Part shown: piece after piece, positions 1 through 10,772 of the stretch | Numbering within the stretch: the first letter of the stretch is position 1 | How the letters are laid out: each line of letters opens with the position of its first letter | Assembly (NCBI RefSeq): GCF_008831285.2 | Contig: NC_045140.1 | Location: forward strand, 6,506,505 to 6,570,504 | Reading direction: 5' to 3' | Origin: Nymphaea colorata | Taxonomy: Eukaryota > Streptophyta > Magnoliopsida > Nymphaeales > Nymphaeaceae | Length of the DNA stretch: 64,000 nt | Position numbers and translations under genes: made by a program | The notes under the pieces: generated by a model | What the model was told of the DNA's origin: nothing | Seen by the model: the letters and a program-made list of their open reading frames with translations, nothing else | Databases searched by the model: none

Positions 1-90
1 TTGGTCTGTTCCGTTTCCAGTGTATGGAACAATTTCTGGGAGGCAGTTTCCTATGTTCAAGAACAGGTTCAAGACCAGGCTGCCGACTGA
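1..90 (+). CDS. Possible C-terminal coding exon, truncated by window edge
   Basis: Frame 1 is open from the first base to a TGA at 88-90 and encodes 29 residues with a mixed, acidic composition and three tryptophans/tyrosines, ending EQVQDQAAD. The bases after the stop turn T-rich like a 3' UTR. The fragment starts outside the window, so neither start nor splice boundary can be seen. It shows no similarity to the two paralogous genes further right. It could be the last exon of a host gene or chance reading; I cannot name a family. Confidence 0.3.
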   Translation: MVCSVSSVWNNFWEAVSYVQEQVQDQAAD

Positions 91-1180
91 GTTTTGGGGT
101 TAGCTTTTCCTTCATTCTTAGTCTTTTAGAATGGTCTATGTAAGTTTTTTTTGTAAGGGTAGATGAATCACGTGGTGCATAAATGCAATCTGAGAAATGG
201 GATCCAATACTTTTCAAAATGAAAGAGCTTGATTTGTGCAAAGGAAATTATATTCTGTAAGAAAAAAATCGATTTACATGAGATACTTGTTTCAACTTAT
301 TACACACATAGATATGCGTGCATTCCTATCTTTGCATGCATGAGACTTTGCTTCATGTGCCTTTTCAATTTTGTCTTCATAAAGAATGTTTCTTCCCCAC
401 CATTTTTCGGCAATTTATTTTGAGTCTTGCGAGGAGGCAGAGAGAGAGAGAGAGGGAGAGAAAGAGAGAGAGAGAGCGAGAGAGAGATCTCAGCAGAAGC
501 TTTCTGGACAAGAATGCTACTCGGTTTACCATTCCTCCTTCAAATTTCCTTGTTTCTTTGGTGCTTCTGATCTTGTTTTCTTTCTTTTTTTCTTTTTTTT
601 TCTATAAGGTGATAAGCACTTCTTCATTTTTTTAACATTTGTGATAACTGTTCCCAATTGAATGATGTTTTCTCGTTTCCTTTAAAGAAAAGAGTTGGTG
701 GGAGACTATAAAGAGGCAGAAGCCATAAAATTTGTGGAGAAGATACGTTTTCTTGCTCGGCACATGAGCAAATTTTCAATAATTTTACAGGTTCCTTTTT
801 TTTTTTTTTTTCTGAAGGGGGAAGGAAGGGTGGGCCGGTCTGCTAATTAATGAAAATGCCTTTAATTGTTAATGCTGATAGTGGATTTCAAATTAATGGT
901 TTTGATTGTATCGGTGTGTGAGGGGACCCATTCATGATCATAACATGCAATATTTCATTTTCCTAATGATATATTCTATTTTGATTTTTTTTTAAGGGGC
1001 TGATGGTCACAATCTTTTCAATGGGGCTAATTGATTAGAGCTGAGTTTGTGTATAAATTAACATTCTCATCTGTGATATATTAGAAGCCTACTAACCCCA
1101 GATTAATAGACACCAACCATTATCTAGAATCTAGATGCATTTGCTGAACCGGAGGGCTCCACAAAGTAGGTAAACATACA
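91..1180. other. Non-coding flank, T-rich
   Basis: I see no supported gene. The stretch holds poly-T runs (about 586-602 and 790-811) and a GA microsatellite annotated separately. If 1-90 is a real last exon, the first part would be its 3' UTR. Confidence 0.5.
436..487. repeat. (GA)n microsatellite, imperfect
   Basis: A run of GA dinucleotides with a few GG and CG interruptions. Open frames across it encode only Arg-Glu repeats and are not genes. Confidence 0.9.
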
Positions 1181-1183
1181 TTT

Positions 1184-1212
1184 TCTCCTAGCAATTATGC
1201 ATTTTGAATGTA
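1184..1212 (+). repeat. 29-bp repeat, left copy
   Basis: Matches 9929-9957 at 27 of 29 positions in the same orientation. The right copy sits immediately upstream of the TATA box of the gene at 10032. Between the two copies lie the hAT relic and the LINE. Confidence 0.75.
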
Positions 1213-1958
1213 TTAATGACAATGTCTAGCAAGTTGAGATTTTGGACATTTGGAGCCAATGATTTTTGGAAGTCCAGAGCGAGGTTTTAAAACCCAGTGA
1301 CTCAGGACTCAACTTGGCTGTTCTCGACTCGTGACTTGGCGGGTTAAGTCGGTGACTTGGAATAGGTTTTGTTAACTTTTTTTTAGAAAATAACAATGTA
1401 TAACTTGTTTTTTAAATATAAAAAAACTGTAACATGACCTAATTTTCTTATACGATTCAAAAACAAGTCAAACTGACATCAACTGAGGCCATAACTCATA
1501 ACTAAGTTATATATTCATGTAATAACTAGAAAGTAAAAATTGTGCCTTCATGACATTGATCAACATCAAACTACTATTGGTACTCTACAATTGCACACAT
1601 CAATGTAATTGAATATCAATTATTAAATGTCAATACATCAATTAACAACAATGCAAAACAAGCATTAAAATCGATCTATTGAAGTAATTATGTATGTTTT
1701 CTAAAAATTGAAATAAATAGATAAGCATACCTAAAATTGAGCATAATTAACTTTAAATTTTCATTTTTAATATGCAAAATTAACAAGTGAACGTTCATGC
1801 TAAATTTTTGTGTTCCAAGTTTCCAACTTCTAATAGATAGAATCATAGAATCATAGAAGCTTCACATCAAGAATTAAGTAACAATATCGAACTGGGTTGA
1901 ATTGTTGCACGAAAATCAACTTTCAAAATACTGTTGCAAAGTATAATATGTCAGTATC

Positions 1959-2860
1959 TCAAAGGTCAAAACTGAAATCAGTATTCAAAATATCAAGATC
2001 CAAAATGTCTTCAAACTTGAATCCTAGTCTCCAATGATTACTTGTGGTTTCATTTCCTGAGTTGGTATTAGAGGTAAATAGCTCAATTGGAGTTGAAATA
2101 GTAAGATATTCTATTGCATTTTCATTTCCACATTCATCACCTCCTTCATCATTAACAATGTTGGCTTCAGCAATGTTCTCAACTTCCATCTCTAGTTCCC
2201 TTAAGAAATCATTCATTCAACAAAAATGACATGAAGTTAAAATGTAAAAAAAAGCTATATAGTATATAATAATTAATAATCATTAATCACTAGGTTAAAA
2301 TGTAAAAAAAGATGTATAGTATATAATAATTCGTAATCATTAATCACTAGTCAAAATTTTACATAACGTTATACCGCATCTCTATTTAAGACTCCTTCCA
2401 TAACCCATTCACCCATAGGCGTATGCAAATATATATTATCCAAAGAAATTGTATTGAGGCAAGTTTTTTTAAGTTGTCTTTCATACAAAAGTCGATTGTA
2501 ATGGACAAACATTAGGTCATTCAATTTCTTTTGAGCCAATCTATTCCTCCTCTTAATGTGAATTTAGTAAATGGGATTCCAATACTGTTCACATCCATAT
2601 GAAAAACATGTTTGACTTAATACACGAATAACAACTTTTTGAAGTTCATGAACACAATCCCCATGCATCTTCCACCACTTGGCTGAAAAAGGTACATCAC
2701 TAAGTTCAAATGCAAATTGTAAGCACAAAATACATATAAACTGTTTCATGCATATCTAAACACCTACTATCTGGCTTGTGTTCTTCTTTAGTCATAATAG
2801 CTATTGAAGTATCGAGGTCTGCACTTGCATCTTCAGACAACTCAAGCTAATGTAGGCACA
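1959..2860 (-). pseudogene. hAT transposase C-terminal relic
   Basis: Reading the minus strand, 2564-2749 encodes the C-terminal dimerisation block typical of plant hAT transposases: SAKWWKMHG, then ELQKVVIRVLSQTC and a GCEQYW end (family consensus: WW, ELQK.A.R.LSQTCSSSGCERNWS). Upstream in translation, 2860-2770 gives a compatible linker (SEDASADLDTSIAI). Downstream, frames near 2540-2400 continue with the expected LNDLMFVHYN-type sequence after a frameshift, and 2216-1959 gives an acidic C-terminal tail of 85 codons. The BED zinc finger and catalytic core are missing, so it is a non-functional 3' remnant. It lies in a block with GC-rich hAT-like end sequence near 3030-3075. Confidence 0.75.
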
Positions 2861-3029
2861 AAGCCAACACATATGCATTTTAATTGAAAAATTATTAAAA
2901 ATAACAATTGAATAATTAGAAAATCTAAGATAATAATATAATTTAGAAAAATTATGAATATCTCGCTCTTATTCTTGCTGGAATATCTAGCTCTACTTTT
3001 TCAATGCATATATTTTTAATTGGGAAATT

Positions 3030-3075
3030 CCCGGCCCAAGCCCCGCGGCGGGCCGGCCTGTTGCCCAGGCCTAAT
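3030..3075. repeat. GC-rich CCCGGCCC/GGGCCGG block, possible hAT terminus
   Basis: A short GC-rich island in AT-rich DNA contains CCCGGCCC, CCGCGG and GGGCCGGCC and is partly self-complementary. Plant hAT elements often carry GGCCCGG-type subterminal repeats, and the block lies upstream (in transposase sense) of the hAT relic, so it may be that element's end. No matching end near 1.3 kb could be proven. Confidence 0.35.
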
Positions 3076-3500
3076 AATGACAAGTGACCGGTGACAAACG
3101 TGCATAACTAAGTCACCCATTTAATGTGCATTGATTGCTGTAACACTCGTGAGTGTGATATAAACATGGATTGACAACATACCTCAGACGCCCAAGAGAA
3201 GTGATGCCACCAAACACTCAAGCACTCGAGAAAAAAAATGCAAATAAACTCTCACCAAAGAATTAGTAAGGGTAAATGAAGATAAAGGAAAAGTTGTACA
3301 ATGCATGAAACCTCTCAGCACACGAAGCAATCCAATGGTTCACAGTATATACATTTTAATTGTTAAACTTTAAATTTCATTTCTATTATTATTATTTTAG
3401 TATTTTTTTTAAAGAAAACATAGGGGTTTACAGTTGCTGGAATCCCTATTCTCACCGAAAGTATTGACAAAAACAATGAGGGTAATGGAAGTCTTAACTC
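3076..3500. other. Intergenic, no recognised feature
   Basis: AT-rich sequence between the hAT relic and the LINE; nothing with coding or structural support was seen. Confidence 0.5.
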
Positions 3501-3959
3501 TGTTAAAAACACATGAGAGAGTGCAACAAGGTGAGTGATCGTGGAAGCATGGCGTAGGGGTCTTCCCCCGGCAGTGGGTTTCCAACGATAGAGCAGGTGG
3601 TGATGCCTGTGTTGATCAGCGTAGCACCAATGGAAGAAGAGCCTCTCTCAGTTGTGGAAACAAGCTGCATCAGAGGTAAGTCCCCTCCTTCATCACCTTT
3701 ACTGGTTAAATGTAGGGTCGATTTCATGCCTCCTCTTGGGCTCTTCTCTGCGAATGGGGAAGTTGAGGGTAGATGAATGGCAATGAAGTGGTATCTGCAT
3801 ACTGGAAAGGGAAATCTCCCATAGCGAATGTTTGTTGTGGAGAGGGAAGCACTTGCCTAGGGGAGGAAGCTGGTGTTCTGGAGTAGTTTGGCAGTGTGGG
3901 TAAAAGGGGCCTTCCCCAGCCTCGATCTTGGGCGGACCGTGTGGCAGGTTGAGTTATTG

Positions 3960-5067
3960 ATTGTGAAGATGATCTGCCTCCCTTAAAAGTGATTCTTGGC
4001 AAGGGGTGCCCAAGAATAGTGATGACCGAGGAAGATCTCCAAAGCATGACAAAACCCTTTCAATGGTTCATGGTTGCATCCTCAAAAGTCAGTAGGGACA
4101 TCTCTAAGCTGATTTCAAGCCTGTTTACGCAATGGATGGGGAGAATATCTCCTCAACTCTCCCTTCTCAATAAAGGGGATTTTCTGATTGGAGTGGCAAG
4201 TGAAGGAGAACTTAACTTGGTGCTAGAAAAACATGCTTGGAAAGTGGATGGTAGGGTTCTAGTGGCAGCCAGATGGAGCCCTGGCCGATCGCATGAGATA
4301 AACCCGAATACCACTCCCTTTTTTCGGTGAGGCTGTCAGGTATAGCACCTTATTTTTGGAACTGTCAAATCTTCAAAACAGTGGCAATGGGACTGCAAGG
4401 TGACTTCCTGGAGGTGGACACTCCAACGGTCCAATTGTCCCACACTAATTTTTCCCGCATCCTCTTGGATCTTCCCATTCAATCTGACTTACCGCTAGAG
4501 GTGGAAATTGACTTGGGAGGTGGCCACATCCTTGCACAAGCAATGGTTAATGAAGGTTGCCTCCGGTTTTGCAGAATGTGTGGTGTGAACTCCCACCCCC
4601 AAGAGACTTGCCTTAAAACTCAGAACCTAAAATTTAAAGACGGCTCCAGAACACTTGAGGCCGGTCACACCATCATTGGAATTTCTCTCAGCAGAGGAAA
4701 TGGGGCTTTAGGCAGATCTTGACTGGAGCATCTAGCTGCGGCCAACAGGTTTGAAGTGTTAGCGGAACTTGTGGAGGATCAAGCCCCTCATGAGAAAATT
4801 AAGGAGGGGTTAGAGCAGCTGCATCAGAAATCAGGGTAGGAAGGTCATACCCCTTTTCACGTCCCCAGAGGAAAAGGAGGCAAGCGTAGATCGCCTAATC
4901 CAGGGAAGAGTCAGAACAACAGTTCCACACCCAATAAGCTTTTCTCCAATCCGTTTGTCTCAGAGGTTCTAGATGAGCAGGATTTCCCATGGGAAGTTCC
5001 CCCAGGTTTTTCCTTTTCATCATTAGGTGACCTGGGGCAAGTTGGAGTTGCAATTTCTTCAAGTTAG
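3960..5067 (+). pseudogene. LINE ORF1 relic (nucleic-acid-binding, zinc knuckle)
   Basis: The L1 ORF1 protein binds LINE RNA. Frames 3989-4330 and 4327-4722 together give a DUF4283-like fold, with features such as WMGRISPQLS and ARWSPGRSHEIN then the 'lapyfwn' block. A CCHC zinc knuckle follows: C-x2-C-x4-H-x4-C at 4570-4611, read CRMCGVNSHPQETC. The frame then runs, with one stop, to a C-terminal motif NPFVSEVLDEQDF...PPGFSFSSLG ending in TAG at 5065-5067. The same NPF...PPGF.F motif recurs in the minus-strand LINE fragment at 58.5 kb, linking the two to one family. Frameshift near 4327 and an internal stop make it inactive. Confidence 0.75.
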
Positions 5068-5355
5068 CGAGGCGTCTCGGTGGAACACCGGCATAGGAAT
5101 TTAGATTAAATCGCGTGGCAAAACATATGAGTAGGGAAGGGGAAGCAGTGGGGGAAGAGGTTAGAAAATTCTGAAAGACATCAAACTTCAATTTGTACTC
5201 CCACATGGAAATTTAGAAGGAGTGGGCAGCAAACGTAAAAGGACCTGCTATGTCTCCTCCTTGTCAGACTTTGTTTCCAAACCCTAGGAACAACCCATAG
5301 GTGGCCTCATGTGGGAGTCCAAGGAGCGTAAGATGCCCATATCAGATTCCCATAC

Positions 5356-8300
5356 ATGAATTTGCTGTCTTGGAATGTAACAGGGTTTGTTAGACAGGAG
5401 GCTAACCTAAAACTCTCATCTTTTCTCCAAGTTTTCTCCCCTAAGTGGTTTTGCTTAATTGACACAATGCTATGTGGAACCAAGCTCAAACAATGGCAGC
5501 TTGGAATGAGAATTATGGTATGGTTTCCAATATACACCTTTCCTTTGGGGTCACCCATATTCTCTGTGCATGGGATCCAGTAAGACTGAAAACTCAAGTT
5601 GTGGTGATAGACCATTCCTGGATTTTCCTAAGATGCTCTAGGAGAGGCTCTTGTGAGACTTTCTATGTGGGAGGAATTTATCTTCCCACAAACCCCTATG
5701 CTAGGCAGGTAGAATTTTAGAAACTCTGCTCTCTTCTGCGACATCTAAATGAGCTAGCTTTGTTGATGAGTGATTTTAATTGCATGTTGGGACCTCAAGA
5801 TAAAAATGAAAAAAAAAACCCTCTCCTTCTTCCTATAGCAAGTTTTCTTCCTTCTTGACAAGCAATAGCTTTAGTCCATTGGAAGATCTTAAAAAGACTT
5901 TCACTTGGACTAATAACCGTTAAAACAGAGAAACCATGTTCTGCAAGTTGGATTGGTGTCTGTTAAACTCGGCATGGCGTCAGAAATGGTCTGGGAGAAA
6001 TCAACTTAAAATGGTGATTTGATCTTCCTCTGATCACTTGCCTCTTGTTTTCTCGTCATCCTTTTCTCAAATCTACCATACATACCCTAGGCTCTTCAAA
6101 TATTTTAACAGATGGGCTCGGCTCCCAGAGAGCCACAAGATAGTGGCTGAGGCTTGGTCTTGCCATGATCAAGGTTGCCCACTCCTTAGGGTAATCTTGA
6201 AGCTTGAAAGAGTAAGGAAAAACTTATTCAGATGGTACAAGCACCAGGTTGGGGATGTGGCTCTGCGAATCAACAACCTAAAACAGTCCCTTGGGGATAC
6301 TCAAATCAGATTTGAAGCGAAAGATCGTTCTGCAGCTCCAGTGGAACTGTTGCTAAGGAAAGAGTTATCGAGCACTCCGTGGAAGAAGCAAGTCAATCAA
6401 CACAAAAGGCTATGATCAAATTGCTTCGTGAGTGGGACAGAAATACGTTCTTTTTCCAAAGAGTGGTGAAGGGGCGTAGTGCTAAAAATCAAATCCTCTC
6501 AATGGAATAGGGTGGTTTGGAGCTTCAGGATGAAGATACGATTCAACAAATCTGTTTCAGATATTTTTCTAATCTCCTTGGTTCTACTGAGGGATCGAGG
6601 GAGCTCTTCCCATGTCTATGGGATGGAGTCATGGAGAGGTCATTTTAGAGATAGAAAACCAAAGTTTGATCAAACCGGTCACTAGGGAGGAGGTGGAACA
6701 GGTGGCTTCGAGTCTGACGTACACAACGCTCTGGGTCCAGACGGATTCCCTGCCTTTTTTTTTAGATCATATTGGAATATAGTGGGAGGATATTTTTGAG
6801 GTCATGCATAGTTTTATGAATTTGGGGAGGCTAGTCAAGAAAATTAACAGGCCTATGATAGCTCTTATTCCAAAACATGAGAGAGCCAAAAGGGTCAACG
6901 ACTTTCATCCTACAGCTCTATGCAACTCTATGTATAAATTTTTGTCCAAATTGTTGGCTAATAGGATAAAAAGCATTCTCACAGGCATTATTGGAAAAGA
7001 CCGATGTGACATTTATCTCAGGCAGATCTTTCTATGAAAGCATTATATTGGCTCATGAAATGGTTCACTCCCTTCAATCCTCAAAGAGACCCTCTTGTTA
7101 CTTGAAACTTGTCTTGTCTAAAGCATATGATTTAGTAAATTGAACATTTCTTAAAAACACGCTACATAAGGTAGGTTTTTCAGAAGCATGGTTTACGTGC
7201 GTCATGTCTGATGTCACTTCTGCCTCTACTTCGGTCTTGGTAAATGGGGCACATGGAGAGTATTTCAACCTTGCTCGAGACCCTCATCAGGGCGATCCAA
7301 TATCCCCCTATCTTTTTATTGTCACAACGGAAATTTTCAGCAGGACTACTTCAGGGAGAGTGACAGATCGTTTGCATAAGCCTCCTCTCATTCCTCATGT
7401 GGGTTCCCATTTCTTGCATTTGCAGATGATGTTCTCATTTTCAGCAAAACTTCACAAGTTTCAATATAAGTTCAAGACACCTTGTGGCTCCTAGAGGTTA
7501 CTACAGGTCTGAAGGTTAACTCCAAAAAATCAAATATATTCTTTTCTGAGGCAATGCCGACTGAGGTGCAAGACAGGATTTGTTATACTCTTAGGTGGCT
7601 TTGTGATTCCCTTCCAACGTCTCACCTAGGGCTGCCTATGTTCGCTAGGAAACTCAAGGATGAGTGGTGTCAACCTCTTCTCACCAAGATCAAAAAATGG
7701 CTCTCCCTACGGAAATCAGCCACTCTCTCATACGCAGGATGATTATGCCTCCTCAAGCACGTCTTTGGCAATGTAATTGGTTTCTAGTCATCAGTTTTTG
7801 CTCTTCCTAAAAAGGTATCAGAAAATCTCACCTCAACCATGGCCAATTTCCTATGGGGTGGAGATGGGAACTCTAGAGCAAGACACCTGATTGCATGGGA
7901 CCAAGTATGCAAACCCTACTCAGAGGAAGAAGCAGGCTTGACACTGCTAACTGAATGGGCTAGGGCATGCCAACTAAAATGGTCCCTTTTCATATGTGCT
8001 CATAAAGTAAATTGGGCCAAATTCTGTCACAAGAAATACGTTACACTAAGGGGTTTATGGGTTATTGAGGCCCAATCGAAACCGTCTTGGTTTTTCACGA
8101 AGTTCATTATTTCTTGGTCTCAAGTTAAGGGAAATGCTGTGTGGCAGATCAGAAGTTAAGGGAAATGCTGAGATCACTAAAGGCGAGATTAGCTATTGGT
8201 ATGGAAACAGGGGTGGTCATGTTCGGGCTAAGGCCCTCCTGGAGGAAGAACAAATATTCCTCCAAGAATCCTGAAAAATGACGATCCAACAGATTTTGGA

Positions 8301-9250
8301 ATCTGATCTCTTCATTGTCTCTGAGTTCAGTGCAGTTTTCCATAGGTTATATATGCCCAAGCCTCAATTGGGAAGTGGCTTGGATGTGCTATTTTATGCT
8401 GGGAGGCCTGCCCTTGAAGTTAAGGTGAGAGATACTTGGGAGGATACTAGAGAGAAGTGGCCTACTTGGAGGGAACTTATTTAGAATAAAGATGTACATC
8501 CTCGTGGCCATTGGTTCACTTACATAGCTGTGAATGGGCATCTACCAACTTAAGATAGACAAAAGAAGAGGGGTCTTTCCCTTGCAAATTGATGACCTAT
8601 TTGTACTGCTGTAGAGGAGTCAAATGGGCATGTGTTGTTGGAATGCCGACTTGCAAGGAAAATCTGGAATTTGGTCTCAAAGAAATTTGGAAAGAAACTA
8701 GGGGGAGGAAGAACAATTACTAGGGAATTGAAGCACTGGTACAGCTGCAGCTTCAAGAGAGGATGGGTTGCTCGTTGCTAGAAGCTCTGCTTTGAAACTG
8801 TAATATGGAGTATATGGAATTGGAGAAACAGGTGTTTCCAAGGGGGGATAGTAGATCGATAGATTTGATGTGTTCTCAGATATAGTTGGACTGTGTTAGT
8901 AGTTTTGCTGCCCTACTCGATAGCCAGGCCTGAGGAGCTTTATGAGATGAGATCCTGGTCCACGTTCGGCATCCTGTTGGGTAAATGGTTAACCACTCAA
9001 CCAAACCAAGGAAGTATCCAAATAGCCTTTAGGAAAACAAATGGTGCATGTTGGGTTGCGGTTAAGGTCAAGGGAGCAACAAATTCAAATGACATGGAAA
9101 ATCCTTTCTGCCGCCAATCAATATCACCTTTCTTTGAGACGAAGATGTTAGCTTGGACGCTATGCTATTTTGACTTCAATGGTTGCTCCACTATAAACAT
9201 TGGTGTTAACAACAGGAAAATGGATAGATTAGACACTATGACGGGTTAGA
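5356..9250 (+). pseudogene. LINE ORF2 relic: endonuclease and reverse transcriptase
   Basis: ORF2 nicks target DNA and reverse-transcribes LINE RNA. The start MNLLSWNVTG at 5356 is the classic endonuclease N-terminus. Endonuclease active-site blocks are seen as SDFNC near 5769-5783 and SDHLPL near 6029-6046. Reverse transcriptase follows with LGPDGFP at 6731-6751, ALIPK and a LANRIK block (6840-6990), a GDPISPYLF block near 7290, and the catalytic FADD at 7419-7430, now out of frame with its surroundings. A zf-RVT finger (CTAVEESNGHVLLEC) lies near 8602-8646. A degenerate RNase H-like stretch may lie at 8990-9249. More than ten frame breaks separate these blocks. Confidence 0.8.
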
Positions 9251-9539
9251 CGCTATTTTGGCTTAGCTCTCTAATTGAAGGGAGAGGGGATGACAGGTTT
9301 GCTCCCCATATTTTGGCTAACAAAGTTCACTTATTATGTGTCACTAACGAAAATCCAGATGTGCAAACTCTCTCATTGTTGCAGTTAATTTGAGGTTAAT
9401 TGTATTTCCATGTGTAGGATGCAGCAATTTTTTGTGAGGTTCCTGTAAATATTGAATTAATAAATATCTTGGAGGACTCCAACAGGCTTGATGCGAAAAC
9501 CAGGGTTTGAAGTGCTTTTTCTGTTCCTCTCGTCTTTTA

Positions 9540-9900
9540 CCCTCGTCAGCGGAGAACCGGAGGGTTTCACCGTTTCAACATGTTTTATAACATGTGTCAA
9601 TTACAAAGATGTCCCTCTCAAGTTTGAGTTTTTCTGAAACACCTCGTACAAAATTCGATGAGTTTAAACTCACCTGTGACTTGTTTGGAGTGGATGATTC
9701 AATGTAAGAACTCGCCCGAGGTTTTCTCAAAAAAAAGAAAAAAAAACTTAGGTGAGTCTTCCTTGATTTGTGACTCGGCCGAGTCACGTGAGTCCAACCG
9801 AGTCTTACCGAGTTTCTGACAACACCGAGTTTCCTTGGTAGGTTGACCCGGTTGGAAGGCGAGCTGAGTCAGCCGAATCAACAACCTGACTCTGAGATCT
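9540..9900. repeat. GAGTC/GACTC-rich repeat block
   Basis: Many copies of GACTCGG, CCGAGTC and GAGTC in both orientations lie between 9650 and 9895. Related but shorter blocks occur at 1283-1365 and 11715-11750. They look like subterminal repeats of a DNA transposon, but no terminal inverted repeats could be fixed. Confidence 0.5.
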
Positions 9901-9928
9901 TAAAGATTGGTCCAAAGACTCTACCTTG

Positions 9929-9957
9929 TCTCCTAGCAATTATACATTTGGAATGTA
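9929..9957 (+). repeat. 29-bp repeat, right copy
   Basis: Partner of 1184-1212 (27 of 29 identical, same orientation), ending seven bases before the TATA element of the next gene. Confidence 0.75.
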
Positions 9958-9963
9958 CCTTTT

Positions 9964-9976
9964 TATATATATATAA
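9964..9976 (+). promoter_or_regulatory. TATA box of gene 1
   Basis: TATATATATAAG lies 56-68 bases upstream of the ATG at 10032, which predicts a transcription start near 10000 and a 5' leader of about 30 bases. Position and sequence fit a plant core promoter. Confidence 0.65.
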
Positions 9977-10031
9977 GTACCATCTCCCAGGACGCGTATT
10001 CAGAATACAGATTAAACTTCAAAACTGCGCC

Positions 10032-10772
10032 ATGGCCTGTCATTCTTCTCTCCACATTCTTGTCCTTAGCGCACCAAGGTCCAGCAGGGACTTGGCTTTC
10101 ATGGTGATCTTCATAGCGATTTCAATGGGATTGGCAATAGCGATTTCAGTACCTCTTGCAGCAATCAACTCCATTTCTCGGCAAGCTACCAAACGTCTCT
10201 CTCAGATATGTGCTTCTTTCCTCAATCTTTTGCTAAATTTCATCACCTTTACAGTCCAGACTTCTCTGAATCTCTTGAAGCATATCATCGAGGGTTTCGG
10301 CGGATCTGTTTCCCGATTAGTTGCTCGCTGCTCCTCCACCATTGAGAACTGGATAAACGACTGGATCGCCGATCTGTTAAGCAAATTGTTCAGTTCTGCT
10401 GCTTCCCAACTGCTTGATTTATTGAAGACTGTGATCTCAAAGTCTGTTAATACTCTATTCTCTTCACTTACGAAAGCTCACGGAAAGCTACCCAAGGATG
10501 AGGTACCTAATCCTGAAGGAGTAGGTGCCCCAACAAGCATTATCTACAACTTATTGGCATCCATTGCTTCAAGCTTTGTGAACGCTTTGAAAGATCAAGC
10601 TACCCGCCTGCTCCAAAATGGCGTTCCATCTGTCTATGAAAGAATGAAAGAAGTATTCCTTGAGAAGTGGAAACAAAAATTGGAGTCGATGGCGGAATTT
10701 ATATTGGCACTTTCAAGTCTTGTGAGCTTAATGAGGGACTTCATGCGCTTATTACTTCGAGCTACTACATGA
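10032..10772 (+). CDS. Unrecognised single-exon membrane-associated protein, paralogue 1
   Basis: A 246-codon intronless frame. I chose the ATG at 10032 because it sits in an excellent plant context (GCGCCATGG), about 56 bases after a TATA box; the longer open frame upstream has no ATG and crosses the TATA box. The protein has a hydrophobic segment at residues 21-47 (LAFMVIFIAI...), and a second hydrophobic/amphipathic segment at 56-83 around QICASFLNLLLNF and SLNLLKHII. A Ser/Leu-rich helical middle (90-145), a polar hinge with KLPKDEVPNPEGVG (152-165), more amphipathic helices, and a hydrophobic C-terminus (221-243) follow. No signal peptide cleavage site, enzyme motif or known domain is evident. 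Similarity to the 293-aa protein at 41349 is clear: 9/18 in the first hydrophobic block and 17/27 in the second. A membrane or lipid-surface role is inference from composition only. Confidence 0.75.
   Translation: MACHSSLHILVLSAPRSSRDLAFMVIFIAISMGLAIAISVPLAAINSISRQATKRLSQICASFLNLLLNFITFTVQTSLNLLKHIIEGFGGSVSRLVARCSSTIENWINDWIADLLSKLFSSAASQLLDLLKTVISKSVNTLFSSLTKAHGKLPKDEVPNPEGVGAPTSIIYNLLASIASSFVNALKDQATRLLQNGVPSVYERMKEVFLEKWKQKLESMAEFILALSSLVSLMRDFMRLLLRATT

Larger units (their letters stand above)
3500..9470 (+). mobile_element. Decayed L1-type LINE retrotransposon
   Basis: The two-ORF order of plant L1 elements is intact in outline: ORF1 with DUF4283-like and CCHC zinc-knuckle parts (about 3960-5067), then ORF2 with an AP-type endonuclease (from 5356), reverse transcriptase (6.7-7.7 kb), a zf-RVT finger (8.6 kb) and a possible RNase H-like tail (9.0-9.25 kb). 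Numerous frameshifts and stops split both ORFs, so it cannot be autonomous. Ends are approximate: I found no clean poly(A) tail or target-site duplication. Confidence 0.85.

Noticed and set aside
9843-10031. 63-codon N-terminal extension of the gene 1 frame
   Set aside because: It has no ATG (it opens with TTG), runs across the TATA box and GAGTC-rich repeat, and has no counterpart in the paralogue.
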